Notes under the pieces: model-generated
The model's input: only the letters and a program-made list of their open reading frames with translations
Told to the model about the DNA's origin: nothing
Databases searched by the model: none
Made by a program: the position numbers and the translations under genes
In this document: positions 5,807-12,484 of the stretch, piece by piece
Layout of the letters: each line of letters starts with the position of its first letter
Numbering within the stretch: position 1 is the stretch's first letter
Source of the DNA: Klebsiella pneumoniae
GTDB lineage: Bacteria > Bacteroidota > Bacteroidia > Flavobacteriales > Flavobacteriaceae
Assembly: GCA_943325355.2 (NCBI GenBank)
Contig: CALPPA020000022.1
Span: 1 to 13,037, forward strand
Length of the DNA stretch: 13,037 nt
Direction of reading: 5' to 3'

Positions 5807-7867
5807 TTATCCGTTTATTTTTAGCTTCATTCCTGGTTTAAGGTCTTCAGCACGAATATCATTCCATTTTTTAATGTCTGAAATGGTTACGCCAGGATAT
5901 TTTTTGGCAATACTGTATAATGAATCGCCTTTTTTTACATAATAATTGATGCCTTTGTTTTTTGAAACAGATGCTAAATTTTCTTTTTTCTTGAATGTTT
6001 CTGGAGTTTCTGCTTTTACAATTTCCACTTCGCTTTTGGCAACAATTAAACTATTTCCTGCAGCAATCGTATTGCCTTGCAAATTGTTCCATTGTTTCAA
6101 ATCGTCTACAGAACTTCCGAATTTCTTGGCAATATTTCCAAGATTATCTCCTTTTTTAACAATGTATTCTACGTTTTCTGTCTTGATAGCTGAAGCTATT
6201 TCTACATTGGAATTCTCTACTTTGTCTACAACCTGCAATGACATTCCTAATTGGATTGAAGCATTAGAAAGATGATTCCATTCTTTTATTTCGGCAACTG
6301 TAACATTATGGTTTTTAGCAATATTACTCAGATTATCCCCTTTTTGAACAACATAATAAGAAGCCACATCTGAAGATAAAGTGTCGGTTTTAATTAATTT
6401 TTTGGCTTTTTCTTCTTTACTGATTATAACTTCTGAAACCGCTATTTGTTGCTTATCCGATGTGTTTTTTATAAAAAGGCTATCGGTTTTTTGTTGTTTT
6501 TTAACCGTTTGAACAACGCTTACGTTGGTAATAATTTTCAAGCTTTTGCCTCGAGCAACGGTATTGCTTTTTAATTTATTCCACTTTTTAATATCTGCAA
6601 TGGTAACGCTATATTTATCTGCAATTTCACCCAAATTATCTCCACGTTTTACAGTATAATATTTGGTTTTGGGAAGGGTAATTCGTTGCTGTGTATAATT
6701 CAAAGTGTCGGTTGCGACAATTGCTTTTGTGATTTGAAAAGGTCTTTCACGTTTGTCCATTTCTCGTTGAGTGTACGCATAAATCTTATCTTCGTTTGAG
6801 ACAAAAACAGCAATTTTCTCCTGTGGCAATCTTAAATAGTGGCTTTGATCTTGATAATACGGAACCACATTCAGTTTATAAGAAGGATTCAATAATTGTA
6901 ATTGCGCTACTGGAACATCTAACAAATCAGAAATTTGCTTGAAAGACATTTGCTTCTTAATCATTATGGTATCCGTAGCAAATTGTTTTACCAATGCTCT
7001 TTCTGGTTTAATTCCGTGTTCGTTATGATATTCATATATGTACATTGTTGCTAAGAAAGCTGGAACGTATCCTTGAGTTTCTTTTGGTAAATTTTTTCTA
7101 ATATTCCAATAATTTTGTTGTCCACCAGAACGACGAATAGCTTTAGTAACGTTTCCTGGTCCTGAATTATAGGATGCCAATACCAAATCCCAGTCGCCAA
7201 AAATAGCATACATATTAGTCATATATTGTGCCGCTGCGTCACTGGATTTTAATGGATCGCTTCGTTCGTCAACATAGGAATCAATCTTTAAATTGTATTG
7301 TTTACCGGTTTGATACATAAATTGCCAAAGTCCGGTTGCTCCCATTCTCGAAACTGCTTTTGGGTTTAAAGCTGATTCTACAACAGCCAAATATTTTATC
7401 TCCAGCGGTACATTTTGCTTGGCTAAAGCCTCTTCAAACATTGGAAAATAATATTCTGAAATGGCCATTAACCTTCCAAACGATTTCTTTCTGTTCTTTA
7501 AAAATGACTTGATAATATTTTCCAGACCTGGATTATATTCAATGTTGAAAGGTGATTTTGCGTCCATTGCCGCTAGTCTTTCCTTTAGTAATTCAGTGGG
7601 CAACTCAAAATCAACTTTTTCGTCAATGTTAATGTTTTTTATATCATCAGAAATATCATTGTATATATCTAAATTGGCTAATTCCTTCAACCATAAACTG
7701 TCTACGCAAGAAGCCAAATCGTCTTTTACGAAAGTTTTTTTGATGGAATCTAAATAGAAATTTTTTATTTCAGTTTTTGCAAATCCTTTGTTTTCAACAA
7801 CTTTTTGTGAAAACATAGAAATTGACAATAATAGAAAAAACGATAGGGCAGTGTTTTTTATATTCAT
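5807..7867 (-). CDS. mltD: MltD-like lytic murein transglycosylase with four LysM domains
   Basis: This is a secreted peptidoglycan-cleaving enzyme that would act in the periplasm and form 1,6-anhydro-muropeptides. The 686-residue product has a signal peptide (about 1-20, ending MFSQ) and a helical linker. The SLT domain (about 135-280) has the catalytic glutamate in VVESALNP (Glu164), then GATGLWQFM (176-184), ASYNSGPGNV (231-240) and the YVPAFLATMYI segment (267-277). A conserved MltD-type linker follows. Four LysM modules lie at about 402-446, 504-547, 567-610 and 641-685, each opening with a Tyr-x-Val-(K/Q)-(K/R)-G-D core and carrying a KKWN/KEWN/KQWN-type motif. E. coli MltD usually has two LysM modules, so this copy has an extended cell-wall-binding tail separated by charged, low-complexity linkers. 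It heads a minus-strand run with the DUF4837 and elaA-like genes. Confidence 0.92.
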   Translation of the reverse strand: MNIKNTALSFFLLLSISMFSQKVVENKGFAKTEIKNFYLDSIKKTFVKDDLASCVDSLWLKELANLDIYNDISDDIKNINIDEKVDFELPTELLKERLAAMDAKSPFNIEYNPGLENIIKSFLKNRKKSFGRLMAISEYYFPMFEEALAKQNVPLEIKYLAVVESALNPKAVSRMGATGLWQFMYQTGKQYNLKIDSYVDERSDPLKSSDAAAQYMTNMYAIFGDWDLVLASYNSGPGNVTKAIRRSGGQQNYWNIRKNLPKETQGYVPAFLATMYIYEYHNEHGIKPERALVKQFATDTIMIKKQMSFKQISDLLDVPVAQLQLLNPSYKLNVVPYYQDQSHYLRLPQEKIAVFVSNEDKIYAYTQREMDKRERPFQITKAIVATDTLNYTQQRITLPKTKYYTVKRGDNLGEIADKYSVTIADIKKWNKLKSNTVARGKSLKIITNVSVVQTVKKQQKTDSLFIKNTSDKQQIAVSEVIISKEEKAKKLIKTDTLSSDVASYYVVQKGDNLSNIAKNHNVTVAEIKEWNHLSNASIQLGMSLQVVDKVENSNVEIASAIKTENVEYIVKKGDNLGNIAKKFGSSVDDLKQWNNLQGNTIAAGNSLIVAKSEVEIVKAETPETFKKKENLASVSKNKGINYYVKKGDSLYSIAKKYPGVTISDIKKWNDIRAEDLKPGMKLKING

Positions 7868-7894
7868 ATTTTTTTAATCAACTTACTATAATTC

Positions 7895-7917
7895 AAACGA
7901 TTAAAAACAAATCGTTT
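7895..7917. other. Perfect 8-bp stem-loop at the 5' end of the mltD-like transcript
   Basis: The arms are AAACGATT at 7895-7902 and AATCGTTT at 7910-7917, with a 7-base loop. The minus-strand -7 element ends at 7921, so the predicted transcription start falls in or beside the outer arm. The structure could be a 5' stabilising hairpin, an operator, or on the plus strand a hairpin with a short T run (7915-7919). Confidence 0.4.
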
Positions 7918-7920
7918 TTG

Positions 7921-7928
7921 CAAACATA
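7921..7928 (-). promoter_or_regulatory. -7 element for the mltD-like gene
   Basis: The minus strand reads TATGTTTG, an exact TAnnTTTG match, with a predicted start near 7914 and a leader of roughly 47 bases to the ATG at 7867. No good TTG is visible at -33. Confidence 0.5.
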
Positions 7929-7953
7929 ATACGTTATAACTAAAAATTTCAGT

Positions 7954-7978
7954 AAAAATTGTTAAAAATGCAATTTTT
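7954..7978 (-). terminator. AT-rich stem-loop overlapping the pgk stop codon
   Basis: On the minus strand, arms AAAAATTG (7978-7971) and CAATTTTT (7961-7954) enclose a 9-base loop, with one G-C pair at the top of the stem. The first arm includes two bases of the pgk TAA (7979-7977), and the second arm supplies a run of five T. The layout is like the hairpin at 552-578. The stem is weak in base composition, so function is uncertain. Confidence 0.4.
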
Positions 7979-9164
7979 AGTCCAAAATAGCTGCAATTCC
8001 GGGTAAAATCCTACCCTCAAGCATTTCGAGCATAGCTCCTCCACCGGTAGAAACATAACTTACTTTGTCTTCAAAACCAAACTGTTTCACGGCTGCAACC
8101 GAGTCTCCACCACCAACAAGTGAAAATGCACCGTTTGCAGTAGCTTCAGCAATAAAGTTGCCTAATTCAATGGTTCCATTAGCAAAAGTTGGCATTTCGA
8201 AAACTCCCAAAGGACCGTTCCAAAGTATGGTTTTTGATTCTAATATTACTTTTTTGAAGTTCTCTAAAGATTTTGGCCCCGCATCTAAACCTTGCCATCC
8301 GTCTGGAATTTCTCTTACATCAACTATTTTAGTATTAGCGGTATTCGAAAAATCATCTGCTACAACAACATCAACAGGAATGTGTATTTGAACTCCTTTT
8401 TCTTTGGCTAATCTTAAAATTTCTAATGCTAATTCTTGTTTGTCATCTTCACAAATTGACTCTCCAACTTTTCCGCCCAAGGCCTTAACGAAAGTAAATG
8501 TCATTCCGCCGCCAATAATCATATGGTCCACTTTGTCTAGAATATTTTCTATAACCGTAATTTTAGAAGAAACTTTTGAACCTCCAAGAACTGCAGTTAC
8601 CGGTTTTTGAGAATCTTTTAAAACTTTGTTCAAACTTTCAATTTCTTTTGCCAATAATAATCCAAAACATTTAGCTTCTGGAAAAAACTGTGCAATTATG
8701 GTTGTCGAAGCATGTGCTCTGTGAGCAGTTCCAAAAGCATCGTTGACATAAATATCACCAAAGGAGGCTAATTCTTTTGCAAAATCAACATCACCAGCTT
8801 CTTCTTCTTTGTAAAAACGTAGGTTCTCTAACATTAAAATTTGTCCTGCTTGCAAATTTGCAACTGCTTTTTCAGCTTCTGAACCAATACAATCAGGTGA
8901 AAAGTAAACTACTTGACCCAAAATTTCTGTAGCCTTTTTAATAATATGACCCAATGAATATTTTCTATCAACCCCTTTTGGTCTTCCCAAGTGAGACATT
9001 AAAATTACACTTCCACCATCGGCAAGAATTTTATCAATTGTAGGTTTTGCCGCTTCAATTCGAGTAGCATCAGTTACATTGAAATTTTCGTCTAATGGCA
9101 CATTAAAATCTACACGGATTATGGCTTTTTTGTTTTTGAAATCGAAATCGTTTATAGTTTTCAT
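7977..9164 (-). CDS. pgk: Phosphoglycerate kinase
   Basis: Pgk is the cytoplasmic glycolytic enzyme that transfers a phosphate from 1,3-bisphosphoglycerate to ADP, giving ATP and 3-phosphoglycerate. The 395-residue length is standard. The N-terminal, substrate-binding half shows RVDFNVP (17-23, with Asp19 and Asn21), SHLGRPKG (57-64), LENLRFY (112-118, Arg116) and [13 protein letters not shown] (141-153, Arg149). The nucleotide half shows [11 protein letters not shown] (191-201, with Lys197 and Lys201), [15 protein letters not shown] and GGGDSVAAV (351-359). The last motif has Ser where many enzymes have Thr, a conservative change. The C-terminus closes with [13 protein letters not shown] (372-384). 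It appears to be a single-gene unit, with a promoter at 9199-9206 and a candidate terminator at its stop codon. It is divergent from the DUF4239-like gene. Confidence 0.98.
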   Translation of the reverse strand: MKTINDFDFKNKKAIIRVDFNVPLDENFNVTDATRIEAAKPTIDKILADGGSVILMSHLGRPKGVDRKYSLGHIIKKATEILGQVVYFSPDCIGSEAEKAVANLQAGQILMLENLRFYKEEEAGDVDFAKELASFGDIYVNDAFGTAHRAHASTTIIAQFFPEAKCFGLLLAKEIESLNKVLKDSQKPVTAVLGGSKVSSKITVIENILDKVDHMIIGGGMTFTFVKALGGKVGESICEDDKQELALEILRLAKEKGVQIHIPVDVVVADDFSNTANTKIVDVREIPDGWQGLDAGPKSLENFKKVILESKTILWNGPLGVFEMPTFANGTIELGNFIAEATANGAFSLVGGGDSVAAVKQFGFEDKVSYVSTGGGAMLEMLEGRILPGIAAILD

Positions 9165-9198
9165 TCGTTGTGTTTTTTAGTTTTTTTTGAAAAAAAAA

Positions 9199-9206
9199 CA
9201 AATATA
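9199..9206 (-). promoter_or_regulatory. pgk -7 element
   Basis: The minus strand reads TATATTTG, an exact TAnnTTTG match, 34 bases before the pgk ATG at 9164. No TTG is evident at the -33 spacing. The rest of the 216-base divergent gap (9165-9380) is very AT-rich, and beyond this and the opposing promoter I see nothing in it. Confidence 0.55.
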
Positions 9207-9297
9207 GAACTTTTAAAGAACTTAAAAATAAGAATAGTTTTAAAATTATAGTAATTTGATACCGAAAACGTTGTAATTTTAAAAAATTATTAAACAT

Positions 9298-9327
9298 TTG
9301 AATTTTAATTTAAAAAAAGTACTTTTA
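9298..9327 (+). promoter_or_regulatory. Candidate promoter of the DUF4239-like gene
   Basis: TTG at 9298-9300 is followed, after exactly 19 bases, by TACTTTTA (9320-9327), which differs from TAnnTTTG only in the last base. The predicted start near 9334 gives a leader of about 47 bases. The same near-consensus form with N19 spacing recurs before recA. Confidence 0.45.
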
Positions 9328-9380
9328 TTTTATCCAATAATTGAAATAAAAATTTTCGAAAAACATTAAAAAAAATCACT

Positions 9381-10145
9381 ATGATTCATTCCTTTTTAAA
9401 TGATTTAGACGCCTTTTATATTGTACTTTTTTTATTCTTTTCAATGCTTATCGCCATTTGGATTGGGTATAAATTTGGTTTAAAAAAAGTAAAAACAGAA
9501 TCTAAAAACGCCGATGTTTCATCCTCTTTATTAGGCCTGTTAGCTTTGATTTTAGGGTTTACATTTGCAATGGCGGGCTCTCGTTATGAGAATAGAAAAA
9601 ATAATTTAATTGATGAGGCAAATTGCATTGGAACAGCAATTTTGCGAGCAGATGTATATCCTGATAGTTTGAAAAATGAATTCAAAAAAGATTTTGACAC
9701 TTATTTGAATTCCCGAAGAATCTATTTTCTTTTACAAGAAGAAGCTAAATTAAACGCCTCGTTAAAACAATCGGCAGAAGCTAGTAGCAAATTGTGGAGT
9801 CGTGCCACTTTTTTTGCAAAAGATAAAAATTACTTTATTCAGTCAACTATGATGTTGCCAGCTTTAAACGCGATGTTTGATAGCGCATTAAAATCAAATA
9901 TGGTTTTGAATTCTAAAGTTCCAGAAACCATTGTCTATTTATCATTTATATTTTCAGTGATAATTTCGTTTTTTATTGGCTATAACTCCGGCTTAGAGAA
10001 AAAAATAAACCCAAAATTTATAATCGGTTTTTGTTTCTTAATCTGTGTAGTGATCTATATTACATTGGATTTAGATCGCCCAAGAAGAGGTTTGATCAAA
10101 CTAGATGAAGAAATCTCTTTGATGCAGAAATTAAATCAACAATAA
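9381..10145 (+). CDS. DUF4239 / bestrophin-like integral membrane protein
   Basis: This 254-residue membrane protein resembles the DUF4239 (bestrophin-like) family; an anion-channel role has been suggested by fold similarity, but function is not established. Four hydrophobic helices are visible at about 12-32, 48-66, 184-201 and 212-229. Between the second and third lies a long soluble, mostly helical segment. Blocks that fit the family are LLGLLALILGFTFAMA (50-65), DEANCIGTAILRADVYP (78-94) and the C-terminal DLDRPRRGLI (230-239). The start ATG follows a near-consensus promoter; a hairpin with a T tract lies 14 bases after the stop, so the gene looks monocistronic. It sits between pgk and holB without an obvious functional link to either. 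Confidence 0.8.
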   Translation: MIHSFLNDLDAFYIVLFLFFSMLIAIWIGYKFGLKKVKTESKNADVSSSLLGLLALILGFTFAMAGSRYENRKNNLIDEANCIGTAILRADVYPDSLKNEFKKDFDTYLNSRRIYFLLQEEAKLNASLKQSAEASSKLWSRATFFAKDKNYFIQSTMMLPALNAMFDSALKSNMVLNSKVPETIVYLSFIFSVIISFFIGYNSGLEKKINPKFIIGFCFLICVVIYITLDLDRPRRGLIKLDEEISLMQKLNQQ

Positions 10146-10158
10146 TGCATTTTTAAAG

Positions 10159-10197
10159 GTCGCAAAACAATAAACGGTTGCGGTTTTGAGACTTTTT
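10159..10197 (+). terminator. Rho-independent terminator after the DUF4239-like gene
   Basis: Arms GTCGCAAAAC (10159-10168) and GTTTTGAGAC (10183-10192) pair over ten bases with one mismatch. The stem can be extended outward by A-T pairs past a bulged G, and it is followed by TTTTTATT. The loop is 14 bases. It is the best terminator in the window, and it contains the likely -33 element of the next gene. Confidence 0.65.
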
Positions 10198-10209
10198 ATT
10201 CTATATTTG
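10178..10209 (+). promoter_or_regulatory. holB promoter, possibly giving a leaderless transcript
   Basis: TATATTTG at 10202-10209 is an exact TAnnTTTG match, with TTG at 10178-10180, 21 bases upstream. The ATG of holB is at 10214, so transcription would begin at or next to the start codon. The -33 element lies in the loop of the preceding terminator. Confidence 0.5.
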
Positions 10210-10213
10210 CCCT

Positions 10214-11362
10214 ATGCAGTTTTCAAAAATTTTAGGCCAGGAACACATTAAAAATCACTTGACACGAAGTGCCGATTTAGGTCGAATTCCACACGCACAA
10301 TTGTTTGTTGGACCAGAAGGATGTGGCACTTTGCCAATGGCGATTGCTTATGCGCAATATATTTTATGTGGAAATCAAAACGGAGAAAATTCCGGTACCA
10401 ATGAAGCCTGTAATATTAAATTCCAAAAGATTTCGCATCCCGATTTGCATTTTGTTTATCCAACGGTAAGCACCGAAGAAGTAAAAAAAAATCCAAAAAG
10501 CATTGATTTCATTGCGGATTGGAGACAATTTGTTGCTCAAAATCCTTATGGAGGTTTGTTCGACTGGTATTCTGTTTTGGGAGTTCAAAACAAACAAGGC
10601 GAAATTCGGGTTGATGATGCGCAAGAAGTTTTAAAGTCTTTGGCTTTAAAATCATACGAAGGTGGTTATAAAATTATGATTATTTGGATGGCCGATAAAA
10701 TGAATATATCTGCTTCCAATAAATTACTGAAACTGCTCGAAGAACCGCCAAAAAAAACAGTTTTCATCCTCATTTCTGAAAATGAAGAAGACATTATACA
10801 GACGATTCGTTCTCGTTGCCAAGTTTTGCATTTTAATGGATTAAGTGAACATATTATTACTGAAGCTCTGGTTTCACGTGAACAAGTAGAATCAAAACTA
10901 GCCACAAAAATTGCGCATCAAGCACAGGGAAATTACAACAAAGCCTTGCGTTTATTAAATGATGACAGTGAAGAATTTCCTTTTGAACAATGGTTTGTGG
11001 TATGGGTTCGTGCGGCTTTCAAAGCCAAAGGAAACGCTGCCGTGATTGCTGATTTGATCCATTGGAGCGAACAAATTGCAGCTTTGGGAAGAGAAACTCA
11101 AAAGAAGTTTCTGCAATATTGTATCGATATTTTCCGTCAAGCTTTGATGCATAATTATGAAACGCAAAGTTTAGTTTATTTTGAACCAGCCGTCGAAAAT
11201 TTCACGATTGCGAAATTTGCGCCTTTTGTAAACGGCAACAACATTCACGAAATATTCCAGGAATTGTCTGATGCAATTTACCACATTGAGCGCAACGGAA
11301 ATGCTAAAATAATCCTGACTGATTTATCCATAAAACTTACTCGTTTAATACATAAAAAATAA
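10214..11362 (+). CDS. holB: DNA polymerase III delta' subunit (clamp loader)
   Basis: Delta' is a rigid AAA+ subunit of the clamp-loader complex that opens and places the beta sliding clamp during replication. The 382-residue product begins FSKILGQEHIKNHL and has a degenerate P-loop, GPEGCGTL (33-40), lacking the Walker A lysine as expected for delta', which does not hydrolyse ATP. The zinc-module region keeps only two cysteines (Cys52, Cys66) before HPDLHF (75-80), instead of the four of E. coli. LLKLLEEPPKKTVFIL (171-186) and the SRC motif in TIRSRCQ (Ser200-Arg201-Cys202) are clear; the SRC arginine supplies the trans finger to a gamma/tau neighbour. The C-terminal half is helical and less conserved. 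The next gene begins 4 bases after the stop, so holB probably leads a three-gene plus-strand run. Confidence 0.92.
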   Translation: MQFSKILGQEHIKNHLTRSADLGRIPHAQLFVGPEGCGTLPMAIAYAQYILCGNQNGENSGTNEACNIKFQKISHPDLHFVYPTVSTEEVKKNPKSIDFIADWRQFVAQNPYGGLFDWYSVLGVQNKQGEIRVDDAQEVLKSLALKSYEGGYKIMIIWMADKMNISASNKLLKLLEEPPKKTVFILISENEEDIIQTIRSRCQVLHFNGLSEHIITEALVSREQVESKLATKIAHQAQGNYNKALRLLNDDSEEFPFEQWFVVWVRAAFKAKGNAAVIADLIHWSEQIAALGRETQKKFLQYCIDIFRQALMHNYETQSLVYFEPAVENFTIAKFAPFVNGNNIHEIFQELSDAIYHIERNGNAKIILTDLSIKLTRLIHKK

Positions 11363-11366
11363 AAAT

Positions 11367-11750
11367 ATGAACAACGCAGCCTCAATTTTACTTTTGGCTT
11401 TTTTAGCCATCACATTCATACAGTCCGGTTATGATAAATTATTTCATTGGAAAGACAACTTCGATTGGTTAAAAGGTCATTTTGCCAAAACCCAATTAAA
11501 AAATCTAGTGCGTTTAGCCTTACTAAACATTCTCGTTCTAGAATTAATTTCAGGGATTTTATGCGTGGTGGGCGGCATTGAATTGTTTGTAAGCAACGGA
11601 AGAACTTTTGGTTTGTATGGCGCTGTTTTTTCAAGTATTACTTTATTGATGTTACTTTTTGGACAACGATTGGCCAAAGATTATGACGGTGCCAGAACAA
11701 TTGTTATCTACTTTATTCCGGCAGTTATGGCGGTATTATTATTGAGTTAA
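11367..11750 (+). CDS. DoxX-like small integral membrane protein
   Basis: This 127-residue, four-helix membrane protein resembles the DoxX family. Hydrophobic helices lie at about 3-19, 46-68, 80-98 and 109-126. The short loop after helix 1 reads QSGYDKLFHWKDNFDWLKGHF (about 19-39), matching the Gly-x-x-Lys pattern seen after the first helix of DoxX proteins. The C-terminal loop has QRLAKDYDGAR (about 99-109). The family has been linked to respiratory or redox functions in some organisms, but this member has no visible cofactor ligand set, so I assign no reaction. It starts 4 bases after holB and has no promoter of its own, which points to co-transcription; the functional connection is unclear. 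Confidence 0.75.
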   Translation: MNNAASILLLAFLAITFIQSGYDKLFHWKDNFDWLKGHFAKTQLKNLVRLALLNILVLELISGILCVVGGIELFVSNGRTFGLYGAVFSSITLLMLLFGQRLAKDYDGARTIVIYFIPAVMAVLLLS

Positions 11751-11790
11751 AAAAAAATTAGTGTTTTATGAACACAAAAACAACATAAAA

Positions 11791-12300
11791 ATGAATTCAA
11801 AACATCCTTCTGATTCTTTAACAGTATTAACTGATTTGGTTTTACCAAGCGAAACAAATCCGTTGAACAATCTTTTTGGTGGCGAATTATTGGCTCGAAT
11901 GGATCGTGCCGCAAGTATTGCCGCAGGAAGACATTCGCGAAGAATTGCCGTAACTGTTTCAGTGAATCACGTGGCATTCAATAAAGCCATACCATTGGGA
12001 AGTGTTGTTATTATTGAAGCAAAAGTATCCAGAGCCTTCAAAACTTCTATGGAAATTTACCTTGATGTTTGGATTGAAGAAAAAGAATCTGGAGAAAGAA
12101 TCAAATCTAACGAAGCCATTTATACTTTTGTGGCGGTAGATGACACCGGAAAACCTGTTGAAGTGCCCCAAATCATTCCCGAAACTAAACTTGAAGAACA
12201 CCGTTATAATGATGCCTTGAGAAGAAAAGAGTTAAGTTTGGTCTTGGCGGGAAAATTGAATCCTCACGATGCTACGGAATTGAAAGCGTTGTTTGTGTGA
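11791..12300 (+). CDS. Acyl-CoA thioesterase, single hotdog domain
   Basis: This enzyme should hydrolyse acyl-CoA to free fatty acid and CoA in the cytoplasm. The 169-residue product is one hotdog domain of the YciA/BACH type. Visible features are ETNPLNNLFGGELLARMD (21-38), in which Asn23 and Asp38 occupy the positions of the catalytic Asn and Asp of that family, AAGRHSRRIAVTVSVNHVAF (44-63), and a central strand block ending in NEAIYTFVAVD (107-117). Such enzymes assemble as trimers of dimers with active sites across the dimer. I chose ATG at 11791 over the in-frame GTG at 11761; the ten extra residues look unlike the family and the ATG follows an A-rich spacer. It lies 40 bases after the DoxX-like gene and is probably in the holB run. 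Confidence 0.9.
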   Translation: MNSKHPSDSLTVLTDLVLPSETNPLNNLFGGELLARMDRAASIAAGRHSRRIAVTVSVNHVAFNKAIPLGSVVIIEAKVSRAFKTSMEIYLDVWIEEKESGERIKSNEAIYTFVAVDDTGKPVEVPQIIPETKLEEHRYNDALRRKELSLVLAGKLNPHDATELKALFV

Positions 12301-12332
12301 AATACGGTTTTGATTTTCCCAAAACATTCCCC

Positions 12333-12362
12333 TTGCTTCTTCCAAAAAAAGAAGTATTTTTA
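12333..12362 (+). promoter_or_regulatory. recA: Candidate recA promoter with a hairpin-filled spacer
   Basis: TTG at 12333-12335 and TATTTTTA at 12355-12362 are exactly 19 bases apart. The -7 box differs from TAnnTTTG only in the last base. The predicted start near 12369 would give a recA leader of roughly 115 bases. The spacer coincides with a stem-loop (12336-12354), so promoter and terminator readings compete. Confidence 0.45.
12336..12361 (+). terminator. Possible terminator of the thioesterase gene
   Basis: Arms CTTCTT (12336-12341) and AAGAAG (12349-12354) enclose a 7-base loop and are followed by TATTTTT. The stem is only six pairs. A second short hairpin with no T tract lies just upstream, with arms GTTTTG (12307-12312) and CAAAAC (12320-12325). 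Confidence 0.4.
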
Positions 12363-12385
12363 CAAAAAGATAAGTACAAAAATAA

Positions 12386-12466
12386 ATGAAACGCCCATTA
12401 CAATTACCATTGACATATAGAGGTATTTATAGGCGTTCCATCTTCCAAAAAAAACAAATAGTATAA
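12386..12466 (+). other. recA leader: possible 26-codon ORF and imperfect hairpin
   Basis: An ATG at 12386 opens a 26-codon frame rich in Arg and Lys that ends at TAA 12464-12466. A second in-frame TAG (12470-12472) follows before recA, in the same frame as recA. Within it, AACGCC (12390-12395) can pair with GGCGTT (12432-12437), and TACC (12405-12408) with GGTA (12422-12425). No ribosome binding site is evident. It could be a translated leader, a structured 5' UTR or chance. Confidence 0.25.
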
Positions 12467-12484
12467 ACATAGATGAAAGAAAAG

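Noticed and set aside
5946..6275. 109-codon plus-strand frame inside the LysM region
   Set aside because: It lies wholly antisense to a clear coding sequence. Its composition is that expected from the reverse of the Lys/Asn-rich LysM repeats.
8101..8130. GGGDS instead of GGGDT in Pgk as a functional anomaly
   Set aside because: Ser for Thr is conservative, and all other catalytic and binding residues are present.
8065..8610. Two plus-strand frames antisense to pgk
   Set aside because: Both are inside a fully conserved pgk and have no recognisable product or start signal.
9103..9297. 64-codon minus-strand frame across the pgk start and upstream gap
   Set aside because: It overlaps the pgk coding start in another frame and is made of AT-rich spacer. 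The pgk promoter lies within it.
10247..10335. Loss of the Walker A lysine in holB as a sign of decay
   Set aside because: A degenerate P-loop is normal for delta', and the SRC motif and full length are intact.
11761..11790. Ten-residue N-terminal extension of the thioesterase from GTG 11761
   Set aside because: The extension sits in an A/T-rich spacer and reads unlike the hotdog family. ATG 11791 gives the usual length.
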